Origin: Duganella radicis
GTDB taxonomy: Bacteria; Pseudomonadota; Gammaproteobacteria; Burkholderiales; Burkholderiaceae_D
Assembly: GCF_009720825.1 (NCBI RefSeq)
Contig: NZ_WNKY01000050.1
Coordinates: 1-44,415 of the forward strand
Direction of reading: 5' to 3'
DNA length: 44,415 nucleotides
Shown: piece after piece, positions 1-6,922 of the stretch
Layout: each line of letters begins with the position of its first letter
Position numbering within the stretch: the stretch's first letter is position 1
Notes under the pieces: model-generated
The model's database searches: none
Seen by the model: only the letters and a program-made list of their open reading frames with translations
What the model was told of the DNA's origin: nothing
Translations under genes and position numbers: made by a program

Positions 1-1
1 C

Positions 2-70
2 ATGCAGCTTGAAGGATTGCAAAGCTTGAGCGACAATCAGGCCGCACGGCTCTCCGCCGTGATTAACTGA
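2..70 (+). CDS. possible 3' end of a gene cut by the window edge
   Basis: An open frame enters from the left edge and stops with TGA at 68-70. About 22 residues are visible, ending in ...ARLSAVIN. It is too short to assign to a family, and I see no terminator directly after it. The ATG at position 2 may be an internal Met rather than a start. The frame could also be chance, so this is only a marker that a coding region may end here. Confidence 0.25.
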   Translation: MQLEGLQSLSDNQAARLSAVIN

Positions 71-189
71 CCGGGGACCCAGCCCCTTGAGAATCACATC
101 TCATACACCACGCCTGGGGACACAATCGATTTGAAGATCCCCGGTTCGGGTTCAGCTTGCCACCAACCACCTTTGCCGCAATCGGTTAC

Positions 190-567
190 ATGCACAATAA
201 GGTAGACACCATCACCACCAGCCCTATGCTGAAAAAGCTTCCGTTCGAACGCACAATGAACGAAGTGGCGCAACTGCAAGGCATCTTTCAGGAGCAAGGC
301 TGGCAACTTGAGAATGATGCCACCTGGTTTGACCTAAGCCCGCAGGGACGCGCAGACCTGCGCGCCAGGATTCGCCTCGGAAATCATGGATGCTGCAAAT
401 GGGTGTCGCTAAGGGCACCAGGGAAATACTCCATGATTTTCCGGCTGCGTTGCGTTGACGACTGTGACAGCAAACTAGGGTTGGACCGCTATCTGATAGA
501 CATCAGTATCGGCGAAGACTACCTTGACGAGATCGAGCAGCGTAAGCGCCAAAAAGCAAGCTCTTAA
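190..567 (+). CDS. hypothetical protein, about 125 aa
   Basis: I do not recognise the family. The frame encodes a soluble, mixed alpha/beta-looking protein of about 125 residues with a charged C-terminus (EIEQRKRQKASS), no signal peptide and no membrane segment. The start is uncertain: in-frame ATGs lie at 190, 223 and 256, none with a good ribosome binding site, and I chose the first. Codon use is visibly less GC3-biased than in the downstream sugar operon, which suggests accessory or recently acquired DNA like the toxin-antitoxin pair beside it. A strong terminator follows 30 bases after the stop, which supports this being a real transcription unit on this strand. Confidence 0.5.
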   Translation: MHNKVDTITTSPMLKKLPFERTMNEVAQLQGIFQEQGWQLENDATWFDLSPQGRADLRARIRLGNHGCCKWVSLRAPGKYSMIFRLRCVDDCDSKLGLDRYLIDISIGEDYLDEIEQRKRQKASS

Positions 568-598
568 TAAAGGGGAATCCCACCACCAAAATCCGGGA

Positions 599-632
599 GC
601 CGTAAATCACGCGTGTGATTTACGGCTTTTTC
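599..632 (+). terminator. rho-independent terminator after the hypothetical gene
   Basis: A perfect 12-bp inverted repeat (GCCGTAAATCAC and GTGATTTACGGC) encloses a GCGT loop at 599-626, directly followed by five T residues. It separates the hypothetical gene from the toxin-antitoxin pair that begins at 697. Confidence 0.8.
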
Positions 633-696
633 GTTTTGGATCAAGCGAATCACAGATCGCCAGCGCGATAATGTCCCTCTCAAGCGGAGGTACATC

Positions 697-927
697 ATGA
701 ATGACCGACCTGAACCATGGGACTGGCCCACACCGGTCCAGGACGAAATCTCTCCTGAGGACCTTGCCATGATCGTGCAAGACATGAAAAAGAGTCCTGG
801 ATATGAAGAAGCACGCGCGCGCCGAATCACGGCGCTTAAAGAGATCTTCGGCTTGTGGGCCGAACGTACCGACATTCCCAAAGATGGCCTGGAGTACCAA
901 CGCATGATGAGGAAAGAATGGGAGTAG
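697..927 (+). CDS. putative antitoxin of a PIN-domain toxin-antitoxin pair
   Basis: A 76-residue acidic, helical protein (starts MNDRPEPWDW) with a strong GGAGG ribosome binding site at 686-690, six bases before ATG. Its stop codon overlaps the GTG start of the PIN-domain frame by one base (TAGTG), the usual translational coupling of antitoxin and toxin. It was identified as an antitoxin from this position and size. I see no clear AbrB, RHH or Phd DNA-binding motif, so the antitoxin family is not assigned. The middle (residues 30-50, about KSPGYEEARARRITALKEI) could be a helical DNA-binding or toxin-wrapping segment. Because the toxin frame is broken, this antitoxin may now be an orphan. Confidence 0.6.
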   Translation: MNDRPEPWDWPTPVQDEISPEDLAMIVQDMKKSPGYEEARARRITALKEIFGLWAERTDIPKDGLEYQRMMRKEWE

Positions 928-1345
928 TGCTATTCGATACAACATTCTGATTGACGCTCTTCATTCACATCAGGAAGCCCACAACGAACTATCCTCTTGG
1001 GGTAATCCGGCAATTAGCGTTATCACATTTGCCGAGATCTACGCAGGCGCCAGTTCCCGTGAAACGCTAAAGATCAAGAAATTCATGGATCATTTCGGGT
1101 TTGAAGTGATTCACACGGACGACCTGATCATGATGCTTGCGACTTCGCTGAGACGCGCAAGCGTTCACAATCGGCGCAAGATTGCTTTACCTGACGCCAT
1201 TATCATGGCAACTGCCCAAGCGCGTCGTCTTTTGGTCATCACACGCAACAAGAAGGATTTCAAGGGCCCCAACGTGCGCGTCCCCTACGAACTGGAGACT
1301 GTCACCACCACCCGCGTGGTCAATGTCCGCCCACTGCCCACGTAG
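927..1345 (+). pseudogene. PIN-domain toxin (VapC-like), frameshifted in the first catalytic motif
   Basis: Starting at GTG 927, the frame reads V-L-F-D-T and then hits TGA at 948-950. If one base is restored near 939-941, the reading continues as D-T-N-I-L-I-D-A, the hallmark N-terminal motif of PIN ribonucleases. It then runs to a stop at 1345, giving about 138 residues, normal for VapC. The other acidic positions are intact: a Glu in the ITFAEIYAG segment, an Asp in LPDAIIMATA and a late Asp in TRNKKDF. So the break looks like a single A deletion (ACAAACATT to ACAACATT). The longest uninterrupted piece with an ATG (1085-1345) lacks the first catalytic Asp and should be inactive. A sequencing error or programmed slippage remain alternatives, but no slippery heptamer is visible. 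Confidence 0.75.
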
Positions 1346-1626
1346 GTTTTTTTCCACAATTCATATAGAAAATTTGCGTCGGCCTATACGATGTCGGCAT
1401 ACCAGCGGGCCAAAATAATCACTATCTTGATCGTTTCCACTTTCATCACACAGAGGGAAAACTCTCCCTCATAGATAAACCGGGGCTGCCCGGCCTTTTC
1501 CCGCCCCGGCCTTCGGCAAAAAAACGTTTTCCAAACGTATTGCTCACGCAACGCGAAGTGTTTAGTCTTGCTTCTGACAGGTCATCAGACAACCTGCATA
1601 TCCCAGAACTAATCACTGAGGAAGAC
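1346..1626 (+). other. 281-base leader region of the TonB receptor operon
   Basis: There is no gene here. It holds two inverted repeats: a perfect 6-bp hairpin, GAGGGA/TCCCTC, at 1453-1470, and CCGGGGC (1480-1486) pairing with GCCCCGG (1503-1509). A palindromic operator candidate follows at 1521-1538. A GAGGA ribosome binding site lies just before ATG 1627. I could not pick a convincing -35/-10 pair. The region must hold the promoter and control of the sugar operon. Confidence 0.5.
1521..1538. promoter_or_regulatory. candidate LacI-family operator upstream of the TonB receptor
   Basis: The 10-bp perfect palindrome AAAACGTTTT (1521-1530), with the central CG typical of LacI-family operators, overlaps a second inverted repeat, ACGTTT-TCC-AAACGT (1524-1538). 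A LacI-type regulator is encoded at 13677-14669 in the same neighbourhood. That it binds here is inference. Confidence 0.4.
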
Positions 1627-4482
1627 ATGAAAAAGAAAATACTGGAGACTTTGGTTCCGCTCGCACTGGCGGCCATGTATGCACCTGCGGCAATGGCCCA
1701 GGACACGACCAAAGAGCAATCCCCCGCACCTGCGGCAACCGACGATCCCAACACCACCACCATCGTGGTCACCGGCTTCCGTTCCAGCCTGCAGAAAGCG
1801 CTGAATCTCAAACAGCAGGCCATCGGCGTGCGTGACTCCATCGTGGCGGAAGACATCGGCAAGTTCCCCGAGGCGAACGTGGCCGAATCGCTGCAACGCG
1901 TGCCGGGCGTGATCCTGAACCGCGACGAATCGTCCGGCGAAGGCCAGCGCATCTCGATCCGCGGCCTGCCGACCGAATACTCGGTCACCACCCTGAACGG
2001 CGCGCCGGTCAACACCACCTCCACCGCCACCATCGGCTCGGCCGCACGCGGTTTCAACTACGACGTGTTCGCGTCCGAACTGTTCGGTCGGGTGGACTTC
2101 TACAAATCGCCGCTGGCCGAGCTGACCGAAGGCGGCCTGGGCGGCGTGGTCGACCTGCAAACCCCGCGCCCGTTCGACAATCCCAAGCGCACCATCCGCT
2201 ACGGCCTGACCGACACCTACAACACCGCCTCCAAGCACAACGACCCGAACGGCTTCGTGCTGTACTCGAACACCTGGGACAACCTCGGCTTCCTGATCGG
2301 CGCCTCGCACTCGGGCAACGTCAACACCCGTTCCGGCTTCGAGGCGACCGGCGGCTACAACAGCTCCGCCAACGGCAGCGCCAGCCCGGTCAAGGGCAAC
2401 TTCGCCTTGTCGCTGGACTTCGACAGCCCGCTGGCCAATCTGGGCGGCTACACCCGCGCCCAGGTGGCGAATGCCTTCCTGCCGCGTATCTACCGCTTCT
2501 ACGGCTCGGAAAACGAGCGTACGCGTGACGGCCTGGTGTCCTCGGTGCAGTGGAAAACCTCGACCCTGAACGTCAGCTTCGACACCATGTACTCCAAGCT
2601 GGAGAACACCCGCAAGGAACAGCTGTTCGGCATCCTGATCCGCAGCACCGCCACCACCAACCGCAACGCCCCGGTGGGCGCCTCCGGCAACAACGGCCTG
2701 ATTCCGCTGAACGTGAAGATCGATCCGGCCACCAACCTGCTGACTGGCACCTTCGGCAACACCACCTACAACGCCGGCGCCGGCTACACCAAGGACGAAA
2801 CCGAGTTCGGCTACGGCGCCCTGAACGCCAGCTGGAAGGCCAGCCCGAAACTGACCCTGAGCGGCCAGGCCAGCCTGAACCAGAGCACCGCCATCAGCGC
2901 CACCGGCCAGCTGTCCGGCTACATTTATGGCGCCACCTCCACCATCGACTACGGCGACGACCACGTCTACCCATCGATCTCCTCGCCGACCAGCTACACC
3001 GATCCAAACAGCTGGAGCGGCTTCACCATCAGCAGCGGCCGCACCAAGGAGACCGACAAGGGCAAGCAGGCGCGCGTCATCGCCGATTACGACTACGACC
3101 TGCCCGGCGGCTGGACCGGCCACCTGAAGACCGGCCTGTCCTACGTCGCCACCATCAAGGGTGTGGACAAGCGCAACGGCACCGCCCTGGCCACGGCCAA
3201 GTTGAACAGCATCGGCGCGGCCGGCCTGCGCAGCGCCATGACCTCGCAACTGCCGATCGACAACCTGGACTTCGGCGCCGGCTGGCCGCACAGCTGGGCC
3301 ACCTGGAACAGCAGCTACTTCTACTCGCAGTTCGATCCGAACGTGTACAACCCGGATTCGACCTTCACCCCGTCGCAAAGCTTCGCGGCGGAAGAGGATG
3401 TGAAGACCGCCTTCGCGCAGTCCGACTTCAAGGGCGAGATCGCCGGCCACGAGCTGCGCATCAACGCCGGCGTGCGCTTCTCCAAGACCGAGACCAAGAT
3501 CGACAACTTCAAGCAGAAGGGCACCAGCCTGGTCTACTCGCCGAACCATGAGCAAGGCTCGTACAGCAATGTGCTGCCGGCCATCAGCAGCGCCTTCGAC
3601 GTGACGGACAACCTGATGTGGCGCGCCTCGTGGGGCAAGACCATCACCCGCGCCTCGCTGTCCATCATCGCCGCGCAGACCGTGATCCCGAACCAGTTCG
3701 ACACCACCGCCACCTCGGGCAATCCGAACCTGCGCCCGCAGCAGTCGAAGAATCTGGACACCAGCCTGGAATGGTACTTCCAGCCCGGCAGCATGCTGTC
3801 CGGCGCGCTGTTCCAGAAGAAGTTGACCGACGCCACCGTGGCCAACACCCGCGTGGTGAGCTTCGCCTCGCTGGGTCTGCCGGATACGGCGCTGGGCCCG
3901 CTGTTCCAGGACGCCAACGGCCACGTCGATCCTAACCTGCCGATGACGCTGAAGACCTACACCAACGCCGGTGAGCAAACGCTGAAGGGCTATGAGCTGG
4001 CTTACCAGCAGGCCTTCAGCTTCCTGCCGGCGCCATGGAACGGTCTCGGTGCGCTGGCCAGCTACACCCACATCAATCCCTTCAACAGCGTGCCTTGGGT
4101 GACCAATGCGGGCAAGGTGATCGATGTGAACTCGGTGCCGAAATACGCCTACAGCACCACCGTCTACTTCGAGCAGGGCCCATGGGCGGCGCGCATGTCC
4201 TACAACTACAAGGACAAGTCGCTGCATCCTGACAGCCCGCGCAACCTGGGTGACGATTTGATCCGCTGGCGCGCGGGCCGCGGCTACCTGGACGCCAACA
4301 TCAGCTATAAGATCAGCGACAAGCTGGAGCTGCGTCTGGATGCGCTTAACCTGAGCAACACGCTGGCGTATGATTACTTCGAAGACGCCAGCGGCAAATA
4401 CGGCAGCGGCAAGAAGACCCGCATGGACTACGCGAAGTATGATGGCCGCACCATCAAAATCGGCTTGAGGGGGAAACTCTAA
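1627..4482 (+). CDS. TonB-dependent receptor (Caulobacter/Xanthomonas carbohydrate type)
   Basis: Outer-membrane receptor of 951 residues expected to import oligosaccharides using TonB energy. ATG 1627 is chosen because GAGGA precedes it and it yields a signal peptide (MKKKILETLV... cleaved after AMA, residue 24). A plug domain follows, with IVVTGFRSSL near residues 48-57, EDIGKFPEANVAESLQRVPG and ISIRGLPTEY. The rest is a long beta-barrel ending RTIKIGLRGKL. The plug wording matches the TIGR01782-type receptors found in plant-polysaccharide loci. The terminal residue is Leu rather than the usual Phe. It is the first gene of an operon: the GH105 lipoprotein gene starts four bases after its stop. 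The substrate is not shown by the sequence; uronic-acid-decorated galactan fragments are inferred from the neighbours. Confidence 0.93.
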   Translation: MKKKILETLVPLALAAMYAPAAMAQDTTKEQSPAPAATDDPNTTTIVVTGFRSSLQKALNLKQQAIGVRDSIVAEDIGKFPEANVAESLQRVPGVILNRDESSGEGQRISIRGLPTEYSVTTLNGAPVNTTSTATIGSAARGFNYDVFASELFGRVDFYKSPLAELTEGGLGGVVDLQTPRPFDNPKRTIRYGLTDTYNTASKHNDPNGFVLYSNTWDNLGFLIGASHSGNVNTRSGFEATGGYNSSANGSASPVKGNFALSLDFDSPLANLGGYTRAQVANAFLPRIYRFYGSENERTRDGLVSSVQWKTSTLNVSFDTMYSKLENTRKEQLFGILIRSTATTNRNAPVGASGNNGLIPLNVKIDPATNLLTGTFGNTTYNAGAGYTKDETEFGYGALNASWKASPKLTLSGQASLNQSTAISATGQLSGYIYGATSTIDYGDDHVYPSISSPTSYTDPNSWSGFTISSGRTKETDKGKQARVIADYDYDLPGGWTGHLKTGLSYVATIKGVDKRNGTALATAKLNSIGAAGLRSAMTSQLPIDNLDFGAGWPHSWATWNSSYFYSQFDPNVYNPDSTFTPSQSFAAEEDVKTAFAQSDFKGEIAGHELRINAGVRFSKTETKIDNFKQKGTSLVYSPNHEQGSYSNVLPAISSAFDVTDNLMWRASWGKTITRASLSIIAAQTVIPNQFDTTATSGNPNLRPQQSKNLDTSLEWYFQPGSMLSGALFQKKLTDATVANTRVVSFASLGLPDTALGPLFQDANGHVDPNLPMTLKTYTNAGEQTLKGYELAYQQAFSFLPAPWNGLGALASYTHINPFNSVPWVTNAGKVIDVNSVPKYAYSTTVYFEQGPWAARMSYNYKDKSLHPDSPRNLGDDLIRWRAGRGYLDANISYKISDKLELRLDALNLSNTLAYDYFEDASGKYGSGKKTRMDYAKYDGRTIKIGLRGKL

Positions 4483-4485
4483 ACC

Positions 4486-5616
4486 ATGATGAAACGACTC
4501 TACGCCGCCGGCTTGCTGGCGGCTAGCTTGGCCGGCTGCGCTTCGGCGCCGCCGGCAGTCGACACCTCCGAACAGGAGGTGGTCGGCATTATGAACAAGG
4601 TGAACAACTACTGGCAGCAGCGCGAGCCGGCGCAGAAGTGGGCGTTCTGGGATATCGCCGCCTACCACACCGGGAACATCGAAGCGTACCGCATCACCGG
4701 CAACAAGGCCTGGCTGAAGTACTCGCAGGACTGGGCCGCCCACAACGACTGGCAAGGCGCCAAGTCCACCGACAAATCCAAATGGAAGTACCAGTACGGC
4801 GAGACCGACGAGCATGTGCTGTTCGGCGACTGGCAGATCTGCTTCCAGACCTATGCCGACTTGTACCAGCTCGATAAAGATCCGAAAAAAATCGCCCGCG
4901 CGCGCGAGGTGATGGAGTACCAGATGAGTACTCCCAACAAGGATTACTGGTGGTGGTCGGACGGCCTGTACATGGTGATGCCGGTGATGACCAAGATGTA
5001 CAAGATCACCGGCAATCAGCAGTACCTCTCCAAGCTGAGTGAATACTTCGACTATTCCAACAGCATCATGTGGGACAAGGACGCGCAGCTGTACTACCGC
5101 GATGCGCGCTACGTCTATCCCAAGCATCAAAGCGTCAACGGCAAGAAGGATTTCTGGTCGCGCGGCGATGGCTGGGTGTTCGCCGGCCTGGCCAAAGTGC
5201 TGCAAGACCTGCCGCTGAACGATCCGCACCGCACCGATTTCCTGGTCAAGTACCAGCAGATGGCCGAGGCCTTGAAGAAGGCGCAAACGGAAGATGGCTA
5301 CTGGACCCGCAGCCTGCTCGATCCGCAGCACGCGCCGGGACCGGAGACCAGCGGCGCCGCCTTCTTCGTCTACGGCTACCTGTGGGGCATCAATAACGGC
5401 TTGCTGGACCGCGCGGAATACCTGCCGGTGGTGCGCAAGGGCTGGCGCTACCTGAGCCAGACCGCGCTGCAAGCCGACGGCAAGATCGGCTACGTGCAGC
5501 CGATCGGCGACCGCGCCATACCGGGACAGGTGGTGGACCAGAATTCGACCACGGCCTTCGGCGTCGGCGCCTATCTGCTGGCGTCCTCCGAGCTGGTGCG
5601 CCTGCTGCGTCAATAA
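4486..5616 (+). CDS. GH105/GH88-type unsaturated uronyl hydrolase, lipoprotein
   Basis: A 376-residue lipoprotein: signal sequence with lipobox L-A-G-C (Cys18), then an (alpha/alpha)6-barrel of the GH105 (YteR/RhiN) family. Visible family signatures are SDGLYMVMP, with the likely catalytic Asp159, and FWSRGDGW (residues 223-230), the R-G-x-G-W motif of GH88/GH105. Known members remove the 4,5-unsaturated uronic acid that polysaccharide lyases leave at chain ends, from rhamnogalacturonan or, after rhamnose-glucuronate lyase, from arabinogalactan. It would act in the periplasm, anchored to a membrane. It lies between the receptor and the DUF2264 gene in one operon. No matching lyase is in the operon itself; the nearest lyase-family gene is at 26322-29171. 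Confidence 0.88.
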   Translation: MMKRLYAAGLLAASLAGCASAPPAVDTSEQEVVGIMNKVNNYWQQREPAQKWAFWDIAAYHTGNIEAYRITGNKAWLKYSQDWAAHNDWQGAKSTDKSKWKYQYGETDEHVLFGDWQICFQTYADLYQLDKDPKKIARAREVMEYQMSTPNKDYWWWSDGLYMVMPVMTKMYKITGNQQYLSKLSEYFDYSNSIMWDKDAQLYYRDARYVYPKHQSVNGKKDFWSRGDGWVFAGLAKVLQDLPLNDPHRTDFLVKYQQMAEALKKAQTEDGYWTRSLLDPQHAPGPETSGAAFFVYGYLWGINNGLLDRAEYLPVVRKGWRYLSQTALQADGKIGYVQPIGDRAIPGQVVDQNSTTAFGVGAYLLASSELVRLLRQ

Positions 5617-5629
5617 CAACGGAGACTGA

Positions 5630-6922
5630 ATGGAACGACGTAATTTTATCCAGGCACTCGCCGCCGGCGCCGCAGCCGGTGGCATCACGGCGGCGCAAAG
5701 TGCTGCCGCCGCTACGGCCAACGCGGCCAACACGGCCGGCGCTGGCCCTGGCGTCAGTGGCGCCGAAGCCCGTGCCCAACTGGCCGCGCTGGCGCAAAAA
5801 ATGTCCGAGCCTGTGCTGACCAACATGGCCGCCGGCACGCTGAAAAAAAACTTCGCGCTGGAAGTCAGTCCCACCTGGGATGGCCGCGACAAAGGCGTGG
5901 CCTACCTTGAATGCTTCGGCCGCCTGATCGCCGGCATCGCGCCGTGGCTGGCCTTGCCCGACGACGGCACACCGGAAGGCCGCACCCGCAAGCGCCTGCA
6001 TCAACTGGCGCTGCAAAGCTACACCAACTCGGTCGACCCGGCCAATCCCGACTACCTGTCATGGAAAGTCCACGGCCAGACGCTGGTGGATTCGGCCTAC
6101 TTCACCAACGCCCTGATACGCGCGCCGCAAGCGCTGTGGGACCCGCTGGACGCCAGGACCAAGCAGCGCATCATCGCCGAAATCAAATCCCTGCGCCGCA
6201 TCGAACCGCCCTACATCAACTGGATGCTGTTCGCCGCCATGAACGAAGCTTGGCTGATGTCCATCGGCGAAGAATTCGACCCGCTGCGCATGAACGTCGC
6301 CATCCGCAAGATCAACGAATGGTACGTGGGCGACGGCTGGATCAAGGACGGCGAGGCCTTCCACTTCGATTACTACAACGCCTTCGTCATGCACCCGATG
6401 ATGGTGGAAATCCTCGACGTGCTCGATGCGAAAAAAGGCGCGTTCTGGAATGGCAAGCCGGAAGAGCTGCGCGCACAAGCCATCAAGCGCATGCAACGCT
6501 ACAGCGAGCACCTGGAGCGCTTCATCGCCACCGACGGCAGCTTCCCGCCCATCGGCCGCTCGCTCACCTACCGCACCGCCGCCTTCCAGCCACTGGCGCT
6601 GCTGGCGCTGCGCAAGCAGCTGCCGCAAAGCCTGCCCGAAGGCCAGATCCGCGCCGCGATGCACGCGGTGCACAAGGCGGTGTGGAACGCCCCATCCAAT
6701 TTCACCAAGGACGGCTACCTGACCATCGGCTTCGTCGGTCACCAGCCGGAGCTGGGTGACTGGTATTCCAACAACGGCAGCATGTACATCGCCTCCGCCA
6801 GCCTGCTGCCGCTTGGCCTGCCGGCCAGCGACAGCTATTGGACCGCACCGGCACAGGACTGGACCCAGAAAAAAGCCTTTGCAGGCGCCCGCTTCCCTAA
6901 AGACTATCCAGTGAACTACTAA
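5630..6922 (+). CDS. DUF2264 family protein, probable secreted uronidase-type hydrolase
   Basis: A 430-residue protein with a Tat-type leader (ERRNFIQ, Arg3-Arg4, then an Ala-rich hydrophobic stretch), implying export of a folded protein to the periplasm. The mature part matches what I know of the DUF2264 family: Trp- and Asp-rich alpha-toroid segments such as PTWDGRDKGVAYLECFGR, INWMLFAAMNEAW, DGEAFHFDYYNAFVMHPMM and WYSNNGSMYIAS. From memory, this family overlaps CAZy GH154, for which beta-glucuronidase activity was described; that link needs checking. GGAG precedes ATG 5630. Its stop overlaps the next start (TAATG), so translation is coupled to the beta-galactosidase. The context suggests it removes an acidic cap or side sugar before galactose is released. 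Confidence 0.8.
   Translation: MERRNFIQALAAGAAAGGITAAQSAAAATANAANTAGAGPGVSGAEARAQLAALAQKMSEPVLTNMAAGTLKKNFALEVSPTWDGRDKGVAYLECFGRLIAGIAPWLALPDDGTPEGRTRKRLHQLALQSYTNSVDPANPDYLSWKVHGQTLVDSAYFTNALIRAPQALWDPLDARTKQRIIAEIKSLRRIEPPYINWMLFAAMNEAWLMSIGEEFDPLRMNVAIRKINEWYVGDGWIKDGEAFHFDYYNAFVMHPMMVEILDVLDAKKGAFWNGKPEELRAQAIKRMQRYSEHLERFIATDGSFPPIGRSLTYRTAAFQPLALLALRKQLPQSLPEGQIRAAMHAVHKAVWNAPSNFTKDGYLTIGFVGHQPELGDWYSNNGSMYIASASLLPLGLPASDSYWTAPAQDWTQKKAFAGARFPKDYPVNY

Noticed and set aside
927..960. Programmed ribosomal frameshifting in the PIN toxin gene
   Set aside because: No slippery heptamer or downstream stem-loop is visible; a one-base deletion explains the pattern more simply.
1..1345. A prophage or integrative element at the left edge
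   Set aside because: No integrase, attachment repeat or phage gene is visible; only a toxin-antitoxin pair and a hypothetical gene.
1609..5892. A minus-strand open frame of over 1400 codons opposite the TonB receptor and GH105 genes
   Set aside because: It is antisense to genes with clear domains and signal peptides. Long stop-free antisense frames are expected from GC3-biased DNA, and the translation is repetitive V/A/G/R without domains.
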